Source: Verrucomicrobiales bacterium (GTDB lineage Bacteria; Verrucomicrobiota; Verrucomicrobiia; Limisphaerales; RI-55). From it: a stretch of DNA of 8,230 bases. A program made the translations under genes and the position numbers. The stretch lies in the NCBI GenBank assembly GCA_003484235.1, contig DNDP01000087.1, positions 1 through 8,230 of the forward strand. Direction: 5' to 3'. Below, in pieces: positions 1-6,717 of the stretch. The notes under the pieces were generated by a model. That model did no database searches. It worked only from the letters and a program-made list of their open reading frames with translations, and was not told the DNA's origin. Each line of letters starts with the position of its first letter. Position 1 is the first letter of the stretch.

Positions 1-1083
1 GACGAGCCGACCAACCACCTCGATCTGTTGTCGCTGCTCTGGCTGCAGGGTTACCTCAAGAACTACTCGGGTGCGGTCCTGCTGATCTCGCATGATCGTC
101 AGTTCATGGACGAAGTTGTGACCCAGGTGCACGAAATTGCCGGCCAAAAACTCGTCGATTACCCCGGCAACTACACCGATTTCCTCCGGCAGCGTGAGGA
201 GCGGTATGAGCAGCACCTCGCCGCCTACAAGAACCAGCAGAAGGAGATTCAGTCGCTGCGGGAGTTTTACGAACGGTTTCGCCAGGTGGCCTCGAAGGCC
301 TCGCAGGCGATGAGCAAGCTCAAGCAGATCGAACGGCTCGAGCTGATCGAGAAGCCCCTGCCGCCGCGCAAGCCGTTCCGGTTCCAGATTCCGCAGCCGC
401 CCCGGGGCGGGCAACGGGCGATTTCGCTGGAGGGAATTCACATGGCCTACGGCGCGAACCGTGTCTACTCGGGCCTGGATCTGACCGTCGAACGCGGGGA
501 GCGAACCGTGCTGGTCGGGCCAAACGGCGCGGGGAAGTCCACGCTCCTGAAGATCCTTGCCGGCGTGGTCGAGTTCCAGCAGGGGGTCCGCAATCTCGGG
601 CACAACGCCAAGATCGGCTATTTCAGCCAGCACCGGGCGGATACGCTTGATCCGGAACGTTCGGTGATCGACGAGGTGTTGGCCAGTGCTCCAACGATCC
701 GTGAGGACGACGCACGGGGCATCCTCGGGTCCTTTCTCTTCCGCAAGGACGAGATCCACAAGAAGACGGCCGTGCTCAGCGGCGGGGAAAAGAGCCGGCT
801 GAACCTGATCAAGTTCCTGGTCGATCCGCCCAACCTGCTGCTCATGGACGAGCCAACCACTCACCTGGACATTCACACCGTGGAATCGCTGACCCTCGCG
901 CTGCAGCAATATGAGGGCACCCTGGTGTTCATTTCCCACGACGTGCATTTCATCCGGCAGCTTGCCACCAAGGTCCTGCACGTGAATGCCGGCCAGATCA
1001 CTCCATACCTCGGCGACTACGACTACTTTTTGGAGAAGACCGGAACGGTTGAGAACGAACGGGCGGCGCTAACTGCAGCGTGA
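1..1083 (+). CDS. ABC-F family ATPase, C-terminal part (5' end outside window)
   Basis: This is a soluble ribosome-associated ATPase of the ABC-F group, whose members bind the E site and help stalled or misfolded translation complexes. The window opens inside the Walker B of the first ABC domain (DEPTNHLD, codons 1-8), followed by its H-switch ISHD. A charged helical linker (about codons 60-125) is the tRNA-contacting arm region. The second ABC domain is complete: Walker A GPNGAGKST (codons 173-181), signature LSGGEKSR (from codon 259) and Walker B MDEPTTHLD with catalytic Glu at codon 284, then a second ISHD. There are no membrane segments, as expected for ABC-F. The linker and a PFRF motif after it resemble E. 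coli YheS, recalled from memory. Unlike YheS or Uup, the protein ends about 15 residues after the second domain, without a long coiled-coil tail. The family is certain; the subfamily is tentative. RNase R follows after 49 bp. Confidence 0.93.
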   Translation, partial: DEPTNHLDLLSLLWLQGYLKNYSGAVLLISHDRQFMDEVVTQVHEIAGQKLVDYPGNYTDFLRQREERYEQHLAAYKNQQKEIQSLREFYERFRQVASKASQAMSKLKQIERLELIEKPLPPRKPFRFQIPQPPRGGQRAISLEGIHMAYGANRVYSGLDLTVERGERTVLVGPNGAGKSTLLKILAGVVEFQQGVRNLGHNAKIGYFSQHRADTLDPERSVIDEVLASAPTIREDDARGILGSFLFRKDEIHKKTAVLSGGEKSRLNLIKFLVDPPNLLLMDEPTTHLDIHTVESLTLALQQYEGTLVFISHDVHFIRQLATKVLHVNAGQITPYLGDYDYFLEKTGTVENERAALTAA

Positions 1084-1132
1084 TTGCTCCTTCCCTCCGA
1101 CCGGCCAACTGCGGCACCTTCTCCTTCCTCAA

Positions 1133-3331
1133 GTGAACGACCTCGAATCCAAACTGCTCGCCCTGCTCGGCGGGCGCGACTATCTCCCGCTGAATGTTCC
1201 GGAATTGTTGCGGGCCCTTGGCCTCCCGCCGAACCGGCAGCAGTCGCTTCAGCGCACGCTCCGAACCTGCGAACAATCCGGACGCATCGCCCGCATCAAG
1301 GGCAACCGATACATCCTGCCGGGCGAGGCGGACTTGATTCCGGGCCGCATCCGGATGAACCGCCAGGGCAAGGGCTTCCTGCAGCCGGACGATCCCGGGC
1401 TGAAGGAGATTGTCATCCCGGAAAGCGCCACGTCCACCGCCCTGCACGAGGACCGGGTGCTCGTGCGCCGGGACGTCCGACCAAAGGGGCTGCGTCCGGA
1501 CGTGCCGCCGCCCGCCACGGGCTCGGTGGTGCGGATTCTCGAACGGCAACGGAAGCACTTTGTCGGCACGCTCCAGCGGGGCCGGCAGTTCCTCTTCGTC
1601 ATCCCGGACGACCCGCGGATGCCGCACGATTTCTACGTGCCGGAGCCTCGCGATGTGGGGCGGCCCGCCCGGGTCGGCGACAAGGTGGTGGTGGAGCTGC
1701 GGGCCTGGGAATCACGCCACACGAATCCCGAGGGCGAAGTGATCGAGGTGCTTGGTGCGCCGGACGAGGAGGGTGTGGACATGCTTTCCGTGCTGCGCCA
1801 GTACAACCTGTCGCTGCACTTTCCGAAAAAGGTGCTGCAGGAGGCGCGCGCCCACGGGACGACCGTCCAGCCTGCTGATCTGTCCGGCCGCGAGGATTGC
1901 CGGAAGCACCGGGTGATCACGATCGATCCCGACGACGCGAAGGATTTCGACGACGCCATCTGTCTGGAGAAGGCTTCCGCCGGGCAATGGAAGCTTTGGG
2001 TCCACATTGCCGACGTCTCGCACTATGTCAGTCCCGGCACCGCACTGGACGATGAGGCCCGCCGGCGCGGCAACTCGACCTACCTGGTGGACCGGGTCAT
2101 CCCGATGCTGCCGGAGGCCCTGAGCAACGAACTGTGCTCGCTCAAGCCCCGGGTGGACCGTCTGACGAAATGCGTGGAGTTCCTGCTGGCGGGCGACGGT
2201 CGCGTCCTGAAGACGCGGTTCTATCCGGCGGTGATCCATTCGCAGCGCCGTTTCAGCTACCGCGAGGTGCTGGAGCTGCTGCAGGGGAAACCGGCCGATC
2301 CCATCGAGCGGATGCTCCACGATGCCAACCAGCTGGCCCAGCGGATTCGCCGCCAGCGCTTCAAGGCCGGTTCGCTGGAGCTGGATTTTCCGGAGAGGAA
2401 GATCCGCCTCGATGAGCAGGGACAGGTGGCCTGCATCGAAAAGGTGGAGAACGACATCTCCCACCAGTTGATCGAGGAGTTCATGCTGCTGGCCAACGAG
2501 GCGGTGGCGACCCGCCTGATGCAGCAGAACATCGCGGCCGTCTACCGTGTGCACGAGGAACCGGACGAGAAGAGACTGCAGGAATATCGCGAAGAGGTGC
2601 TTGGCCACAACGTCGCCTGCGGCAATCTCCGCCAGCGGTCGGAGATTCAGAAGCTGCTCAGGAAGCTGGGGACCATTTCCATCGGGCCGGCGCTCAAGAT
2701 TGGATTCCTCAAGTCGCTCATGCGGGCGCGCTACGCCGTCGAGCCGCTCGGCCACTATGGCCTGGCGAAGAAGCGCTACACCCACTTCACCTCGCCGATC
2801 CGCCGCTATGCCGACCTCGTGGTGCATCGCGCGCTCTTTCAGAAACACCACGGCGCCACGCAGTCGCTCAGGGAGATCGCCGAACACATCTCCGGGACCG
2901 AACGCAACTCCGCAGATGCCGAGCGCGACAGCAAGGACGTGAAGATGTTCGCCTACCTGAAGGGGCAGATCGCATCCGGCAGGCCTGAGCGGTATTCCGC
3001 ACTGGTGACCGATGTCCGCAATTTCGGTTTCTTCGTGGACGTGCCGGGCCTGGCCATGAGCGGGCTGGTGCCGCTTTCGACCGTCGCGGACGACTTCTAC
3101 GCATTCGACGTGCAGCGCAGTCTGCTCGTGGGCCGTCGCACCCGGCGCGTGATCCGGCTGGGTGACCAGGTGGAGGTGCAGGTGTCGAAGGTGGACAGCT
3201 TCAAGAAGCAGGTGGACTTTCAACTCGCAGGGGATGGGAAGACCAGTGGTGGCCGCGGGCGCCGGCGGCAGGGCAGGGGCGGGCAGAGTGACCGGCGTCC
3301 GGCTGCGGGAAGACGCCGTCGTCGGAGATGA
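1133..3331 (+). CDS. rnr: Ribonuclease R (RNB-family 3'-5' exoribonuclease)
   Basis: RNase R degrades RNA processively from the 3' end, including structured RNA, and acts in rRNA/mRNA turnover and trans-translation. Domains in order are an N-terminal winged helix (about residues 3-60), two cold-shock OB folds (about 65-235), the RNB catalytic domain (about 250-580) and an S1 domain (about 622-705). The last 30 or so residues form an Arg/Gly-rich basic tail ending in six arginines. The metal-binding motif IDPDDAKDFDDAI is intact, with likely ligands D265, D271, D273 and D274. The conserved HFTSPIRRYADL block starts at H551. At 732 aa it is somewhat shorter than E. coli RNase R (813 aa) but complete. 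The start is GTG at 1133; no in-frame ATG lies nearby, and the sequence just before it is pyrimidine-rich with no Shine-Dalgarno. RNase II is the alternative, but the N-terminal helix domain and basic tail favour RNase R. Confidence 0.95.
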   Translation: MNDLESKLLALLGGRDYLPLNVPELLRALGLPPNRQQSLQRTLRTCEQSGRIARIKGNRYILPGEADLIPGRIRMNRQGKGFLQPDDPGLKEIVIPESATSTALHEDRVLVRRDVRPKGLRPDVPPPATGSVVRILERQRKHFVGTLQRGRQFLFVIPDDPRMPHDFYVPEPRDVGRPARVGDKVVVELRAWESRHTNPEGEVIEVLGAPDEEGVDMLSVLRQYNLSLHFPKKVLQEARAHGTTVQPADLSGREDCRKHRVITIDPDDAKDFDDAICLEKASAGQWKLWVHIADVSHYVSPGTALDDEARRRGNSTYLVDRVIPMLPEALSNELCSLKPRVDRLTKCVEFLLAGDGRVLKTRFYPAVIHSQRRFSYREVLELLQGKPADPIERMLHDANQLAQRIRRQRFKAGSLELDFPERKIRLDEQGQVACIEKVENDISHQLIEEFMLLANEAVATRLMQQNIAAVYRVHEEPDEKRLQEYREEVLGHNVACGNLRQRSEIQKLLRKLGTISIGPALKIGFLKSLMRARYAVEPLGHYGLAKKRYTHFTSPIRRYADLVVHRALFQKHHGATQSLREIAEHISGTERNSADAERDSKDVKMFAYLKGQIASGRPERYSALVTDVRNFGFFVDVPGLAMSGLVPLSTVADDFYAFDVQRSLLVGRRTRRVIRLGDQVEVQVSKVDSFKKQVDFQLAGDGKTSGGRGRRRQGRGGQSDRRPAAGRRRRRR

Positions 3332-3436
3332 TTTCGGACGGTTCGTGGCCTCGGAGCGGCTTCCCGGCCCGGCAGCATTTCTGCGGCTTGTCTAATCGGC
3401 GGATCGGGCCCACAGTGTCAGTGTAGAAATGGATCA

Positions 3437-3455
3437 GATGGCGGGAGTCGCCATC
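3437..3455 (+). promoter_or_regulatory. Hairpin in the leader of the nfeD-like gene
   Basis: A perfect 7-bp stem (GATGGCG at 3437-3443 pairing with CGCCATC at 3449-3455) encloses the five-base loop GGAGT. It lies 23 bp before the ATG at 3479, in the 147-bp gap after the rnr stop. No T-run follows, so it is a poor intrinsic terminator. It could be a leader structure, or chance in GC-rich DNA. No convincing -35/-10 pair was found in this gap. Confidence 0.3.
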
Positions 3456-3478
3456 GGGCTCATTCACTTCCTTGGCAG

Positions 3479-4795
3479 ATGAGTTACAAGATTTCATGGC
3501 TGCTCCTGATGCTGTTCACGCTGATGGCGAACCGATCCCTCGGCCGCCAGGTGGGGATGATCGAGGTGGAGGGCGCGATCGGGCCGGCGACATCCACCTA
3601 CATCGCGCGGGCAATAGATGAGGCGGGCGAGAAGAACTACGAGGCGCTGATCCTCCAGCTCGACACGCCGGGCGGTCTGCTGAATTCGACCCAGGAGATC
3701 GTGAAGAAGTTCTACGATTCGCAGGTGCCGGTGGTCGTTTACGTGGCGCCCTCAGGCGCCAACGCCGGAAGTGCCGGCTGTTTCATCACCCTCGCCGCGC
3801 ACGTGGCGGCAATGGCGCCCAACACCAGCATCGGCGCTGCCCACCCGGTTTCCATTGGCGGTTCGGGCGGACAGGGGGGCACGAACGACGTGATGTCGCA
3901 GAAGCTGGAGAATTTCGCGGTGAGCTACATCGAGGCGATCGCGGAGAAGCGCGGCCGGAACATCGAGTGGGCCAAGGCTTCGGTCCGCGACAGCGCCTCG
4001 ATCACGGCGGAGACGGCCCTGGCGACAAACGTGATCGAGATCATCGCAAAGGATGTCCCCGACCTGCTGGTCCAGCTTCACGGCCGAACGGTGGATGAAT
4101 TCGAGCTGGACACAAAGGAAGCGGAAGTGGTCGCGATTCCAATGACCCTGCGGGAACGGACGTTCCAGACCATCTGGCGGCCGGAAGTCATGTTCATTCT
4201 CATGCTGGTGGCGATCTATGGGATCATTGGCGAGCTGAGCAATCCCGGCGCGATCTATCCCGGTGTGATCGGCGTGATCGCGCTGATCCTGTCGCTCTAC
4301 ATGGCCACCGTGCTGCCCATCAACATCGCCGGGGTCGCGCTGATGGTGCTGGCGGTGGCGCTCTTCATTGCCGAGGCGTTCACGCCGACAAATGGCGTGC
4401 TCACCGTGGGCGGAATCATCTCGTTCTTTCTCGGGTCCCTGATGCTGTTCGACAGCCCGCTCCCGGCTTTCCGGCTTTCCCTGCAGTACATCATCCCCGC
4501 CACGCTGCTGACGGCGGCGTTCTTCTTCTTCGTGGTGAGCGCGGGTTTGAAGGCCCAGCTGCTGCCCGTGCGCGTGGGACGCGAAACGCTGGTCGGCCAG
4601 GTGGTCGACGCCCAGACACCGATTGACCGGCTTTCAGGACGCGTCTTTGTGGAAGGCGAAATCTGGAACGCCGTGAGCGATGAGCCGATCCCCCAGGGCC
4701 AGCCGGTAATGATTGCCGCGATTCAGGGACTTACCCTGCGAGTCAAACCCGTCCGGGAAGGAGAGCAACATGGAACAACTGCAAGACCTGCTTAA
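3479..4795 (+). CDS. Long NfeD-family membrane serine protease (ClpP-like domain plus NfeD)
   Basis: This is a membrane-anchored ClpP-fold protease, the class that in archaea (PH1510) cleaves its partner stomatin near its C-terminus. It has 438 residues. A signal-like hydrophobic stretch (about residues 6-17) leads into the protease domain (about 24-205). The motif NAGSAGCF places the nucleophile at S98, and K142 in SQKLENF aligns with the lysine of the Ser-Lys dyad of PH1510, so the enzyme looks active. Five membrane segments follow (about 237-255, 258-278, 281-301, 306-325 and 338-358). A C-terminal NfeD OB domain (about 366-435, TLVGQVVDA onward) ends the protein. The protease domain should lie on the periplasmic side. 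The ATG at 3479 is chosen because the signal sequence starts there; its Shine-Dalgarno is weak. The gene overlaps the slipin gene by 26 bp, the usual NfeD-SPFH pairing. Confidence 0.93.
   Translation: MSYKISWLLLMLFTLMANRSLGRQVGMIEVEGAIGPATSTYIARAIDEAGEKNYEALILQLDTPGGLLNSTQEIVKKFYDSQVPVVVYVAPSGANAGSAGCFITLAAHVAAMAPNTSIGAAHPVSIGGSGGQGGTNDVMSQKLENFAVSYIEAIAEKRGRNIEWAKASVRDSASITAETALATNVIEIIAKDVPDLLVQLHGRTVDEFELDTKEAEVVAIPMTLRERTFQTIWRPEVMFILMLVAIYGIIGELSNPGAIYPGVIGVIALILSLYMATVLPINIAGVALMVLAVALFIAEAFTPTNGVLTVGGIISFFLGSLMLFDSPLPAFRLSLQYIIPATLLTAAFFFFVVSAGLKAQLLPVRVGRETLVGQVVDAQTPIDRLSGRVFVEGEIWNAVSDEPIPQGQPVMIAAIQGLTLRVKPVREGEQHGTTARPA
4758..4763 (+). promoter_or_regulatory. Strong ribosome binding site of the slipin gene
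   Basis: AAGGAG at 4758-4763, within a longer purine run 4755-4765, ends 6 bases before ATG 4770. It lies inside the 3' end of the nfeD-like gene. It fixes the slipin start at 4770 rather than the in-frame ATG at 4713. It is the only strong Shine-Dalgarno in the window. Confidence 0.85.
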
Positions 4796-5561
4796 TCTGA
4801 CCAGCTGGATCATTCCGATCCTGCTGCTGGCCTCGATCATCCTCCCTGCGATGATCCGCATCCTGCGCGAGTACGAGCGCGGGGTCATCTTCCGGCTCGG
4901 CAAACTGCTCCGGGCCAAGGGACCGGGACTCGTCATCCTCATTCCGATCGTCGACCGCATGGTCAAGGTGGATCTGCGGGTGATCACGATCGACGTGCCC
5001 AAACAGGAGGCAATGACCGGAGACAACGTGCCTGTCACTGTCGACGCGGTGCTCTATTTCCGGGTGGTGGATCCCGAGGCTGCGATCATCAAAGTGGAGG
5101 ACTACATGAGGGCCACCGCGTTGATCGCGCAGACGACCTTGCGCAGCGTGATCGGCCAGGCCGAGCTGGATGATCTCCTCGCCCGTCGCGACAAGATCAA
5201 TCAGACGCTTCAGGAGTCCATCGACCGTTCGACCGATCCGTGGGGCATCAAGGTGACGTCAGTGGAAGTCAAGGACGTGGTGCTGCCGGACTCGATGAAG
5301 CGGGCAATGGCCAAACAGGCGGAGAGCGAACGGGAACGCCGCGCCAAGATCATCAACTCCGAGGGCGAATTCCAGGCGGCGGAAAAGCTGGTCCAAGCCG
5401 GCAAGATGATTGCGGAGCAGCCGATCGCCCTACAGCTGCGGTTTCTGCAAACGGTCCGCGAGATCTCCTCCGAACACAACACGCACACCATCCTGCCGCT
5501 GCCGATCGACTTGCTTGAGCCGTACCTGCGCAAGCCGAAGAAGGAATCGCCTGAAGGTTGA
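4770..5561 (+). CDS. Slipin (SPFH/stomatin-like membrane scaffold protein)
   Basis: This is a 263-aa SPFH-family protein of the slipin type, a bacterial relative of stomatin that oligomerises on the inner membrane and works with NfeD proteases. One N-terminal hydrophobic segment (about residues 11-31) precedes the SPFH domain. Typical blocks are EYERGVIFRLGK (residues 34-45), GPGLVILIPIVD, VTVDAVLYFRVVDP and the TTLRSVIGQAELDDLLARRD stretch. A charged helical region (about 172-210, LPDSMKRAMAKQAESERERR onward) is the expected oligomerisation coiled coil. A short hydrophobic LPLPIDLLEPYL stretch near the C-terminus could be the site cut by the protease partner; that is inferred from archaeal pairs. 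The start is set by the strong AAGGAG. An overlap of 26 bp with the upstream gene suggests a shared mRNA and coupled translation. Confidence 0.94.
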   Translation: MEQLQDLLNLTSWIIPILLLASIILPAMIRILREYERGVIFRLGKLLRAKGPGLVILIPIVDRMVKVDLRVITIDVPKQEAMTGDNVPVTVDAVLYFRVVDPEAAIIKVEDYMRATALIAQTTLRSVIGQAELDDLLARRDKINQTLQESIDRSTDPWGIKVTSVEVKDVVLPDSMKRAMAKQAESERERRAKIINSEGEFQAAEKLVQAGKMIAEQPIALQLRFLQTVREISSEHNTHTILPLPIDLLEPYLRKPKKESPEG

Positions 5562-5563
5562 TC

Positions 5564-5622
5564 CGGCAGAGCTTCTTTCGGCGGCCGGTCACTGCCGTTC
5601 TCGGGCGCCGTGTCGGGGCGCC
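5564..5622. terminator. Possible bidirectional terminator between convergent genes
   Basis: The 62-bp gap between the converging slipin and zinc-ribbon genes holds two GC-rich inverted repeats. CGGCAG (5564-5569) pairs with CTGCCG (5592-5597), and GGCGCC (5604-5609) pairs with GGCGCC (5617-5622) over a 7-base loop. Neither is followed by a clear T-run on either strand, so the termination role rests mostly on position. Confidence 0.35.
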
Positions 5623-5623
5623 G

Positions 5624-6523
5624 TCATTCCTTGTTGTCTGCGTCCTTCTTTGGCGACTCCACTCCGACCTTGGCCTCCAGTGTGGCCAGGCGGGCCTTGA
5701 TCTCCTCCAACTCGTTGCAGAGCGCGGTGGCAATCTCCTCGTTGGTGATGATCGACTCCCCTTCGATCTTCATGACGATGTCCTGGACGCGGGTCTTGCC
5801 CATTTTGCTGGTCCGTTCCATCGCCTGCGCCATGAGGTCCGCTTCATCGTCGAACTTGTTCTCGAGGATGCCGATGACCTTGATCGTCTGCTCGTGGGTC
5901 AGCGCCACTTTGCCAAGGTCTTCGGGCGACTTGCCGGTATCTTTCTTGATCACGGCGCTGATGGCCTCGGGAATGGCCTTGTCCAGAAAGCGCTTCCGGC
6001 CAGCGGCCGTCCGCATGACATTGCGGACGTGAAACTCATGCAGCACCGCCCCAAGCAGGCTGAAGTGGGTGGCCTCGGATGATTCGACCGCAACCGGCAC
6101 CAGTTTGTCACCCTCCTTCTTGGCCGCATACATGAGGTCACCATTCTCGTTGATACGGGGCATCCATTTGGACTTGTCGGAGAGCAGCGACTTCACCGCC
6201 TGCACAATCTCCTGCTTGATGGGAGCGGTAAGAATCGGGATCTGCGGCCGCGGGGTGGTGTCGGGAGCCTTCTTCGGCTCGGCAGGGGGTTCGGCAGGTT
6301 TTGACTCGGCCGGCGCGGCTTTTTTCGCCGGGGCTTCAGCGGGCGGCTTGGCTGGAGGTGGCGTTTCGAGTGTGGCCACCGGCACGGTGTCCGGTTTGTC
6401 GGGCTTTTCCGGAGCGATGATCTTGGCGTGGCAAGACGGGCACTCGATCTTTTTCCCGCAGATGGACGTGTCCACCTTGAAGTTCTGTTTGCAACTCGGA
6501 CAGCTGAATTTGAATTCGGTCAT
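5624..6523 (-). CDS. Zinc-ribbon protein with Pro/Ala-rich linker and unknown helical C-terminal domain
   Basis: The function is not recognised. The 299-aa product starts with a compact zinc ribbon: two CPSC knuckles give ligands C8, C11, C28 and C31, with an extra C22 between them. Residues about 40-95 are rich in Pro, Ala, Lys and Glu and are probably disordered. Residues about 95-265 are mostly helical in character with no catalytic motif I can name. The last 30-40 residues (ELEEIKARLATLEAKV) look like a short coiled coil and then a charged tail. There is no signal peptide or membrane segment, so it should be cytoplasmic. The frame is open further upstream to a TTG at 6688, but the ATG at 6523 is chosen because the zinc ribbon begins directly after it and the upstream translation is low-complexity. 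It is divergent from the TetR gene and convergent with slipin, so it is probably a single-gene unit. Confidence 0.85.
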   Translation of the reverse strand: MTEFKFSCPSCKQNFKVDTSICGKKIECPSCHAKIIAPEKPDKPDTVPVATLETPPPAKPPAEAPAKKAAPAESKPAEPPAEPKKAPDTTPRPQIPILTAPIKQEIVQAVKSLLSDKSKWMPRINENGDLMYAAKKEGDKLVPVAVESSEATHFSLLGAVLHEFHVRNVMRTAAGRKRFLDKAIPEAISAVIKKDTGKSPEDLGKVALTHEQTIKVIGILENKFDDEADLMAQAMERTSKMGKTRVQDIVMKIEGESIITNEEIATALCNELEEIKARLATLEAKVGVESPKKDADNKE

Positions 6524-6534
6524 GATGCGGGTCG

Positions 6535-6563
6535 ATTGTATGCGGGCTCCGAAAGGAAGCCAA
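6535..6563 (-). promoter_or_regulatory. Promoter candidate for the zinc-ribbon gene, near-leaderless
   Basis: Read on the - strand, TTGGCT (6558-6563, four of six matches to TTGACA) is followed after exactly 17 bp by TACAAT (6535-6540, five of six matches to TATAAT). Only 11 bases separate the -10 from the ATG at 6523. Transcription would therefore begin about 3-6 bases before the start codon, and no Shine-Dalgarno is present. Confidence 0.5.
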
Positions 6564-6657
6564 GTCTCCTCCGGCCAACGGTTGCCGGTCCGCAAAGAAT
6601 CCGCCGCCGTCCCCCCGCCGGACCGGACTGCGGCCCCCCGGACGGGAAATCCAATCG

Positions 6658-6686
6658 TTGACATGCCCGACCCGGGAGCGTAAATC
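6658..6686 (+). promoter_or_regulatory. Promoter candidate for the tetR-efflux operon
   Basis: A perfect -35 box TTGACA (6658-6663) is followed after 17 bp by TAAATC (6681-6686), a weak -10 with three of six matches. The predicted start point is near 6693, giving a leader of about 25 bases to ATG 6718. A stronger-looking -10, TTTAAT, lies at 6709-6714, but it has no -35 and sits too close to the start codon. Confidence 0.5.
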
Positions 6687-6700
6687 AATCGACTGATTCA
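6681..6700. promoter_or_regulatory. Imperfect palindrome, probable TetR operator
   Basis: An inverted repeat centred between 6690 and 6691 pairs 8 of 10 positions over 20 bp; its core is AATCA-A-TCGA-C-TGATT (6683-6698). It covers the proposed -10 and start point and ends 17 bp before the tetR ATG, the usual place for TetR autorepression. TCAATC recurs in direct orientation at 6698-6703, 13 bp from the copy at 6685-6690. The assignment to this regulator is inference. Confidence 0.5.
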
Positions 6701-6717
6701 ATCATACGTTTAATACG

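Noticed and set aside
1084..1878. Open frame of 264 codons on the + strand between the ABC-F gene and rnr
   Set aside because: It overlaps the RNase R N-terminus in another frame. Its translation is low-complexity Arg/Ala/Pro/Gly, typical of a frame shadow.
1712..3223. Long open frame of about 503 codons on the - strand opposite rnr
   Set aside because: It lies wholly antisense to a certain RNase R gene. Its translation is rich in His, Leu, Arg and Val with no recognisable domain, as expected from the mirror frame of a GC-biased gene.
3332..3478. Promoter for the nfeD-like gene in the gap after rnr, including a CAGTGT tandem at 3413-3424 and TAGAAA at 3424-3429
   Set aside because: No -35 element lies at a workable distance from any AT-rich hexamer, and the two-copy hexamer repeat is too short to mean much.
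4713..4769. Slipin start at ATG 4713
   Set aside because: It would add 19 residues encoded by the nfeD gene in another frame. The strong AAGGAG and membrane segment point to ATG 4770.
6607..6645. Inverted repeat CCGTCC / GGACGG in the zinc-ribbon/tetR intergenic region
   Set aside because: A six-base stem across a 27-base GC-rich loop is expected by chance in this composition.
5558..6683. Two + strand open frames (5558-6082 and 6069-6683) over the zinc-ribbon region
   Set aside because: Both are antisense to the zinc-ribbon gene. The four-cysteine motif and linker make sense only on the - strand.
6524..6688. N-terminal extension of the zinc-ribbon protein to TTG 6688
   Set aside because: The extra 55 residues are Gly/Arg-rich with no domain character, and the extension would run across the tetR promoter. 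The zinc ribbon starts right after ATG 6523.
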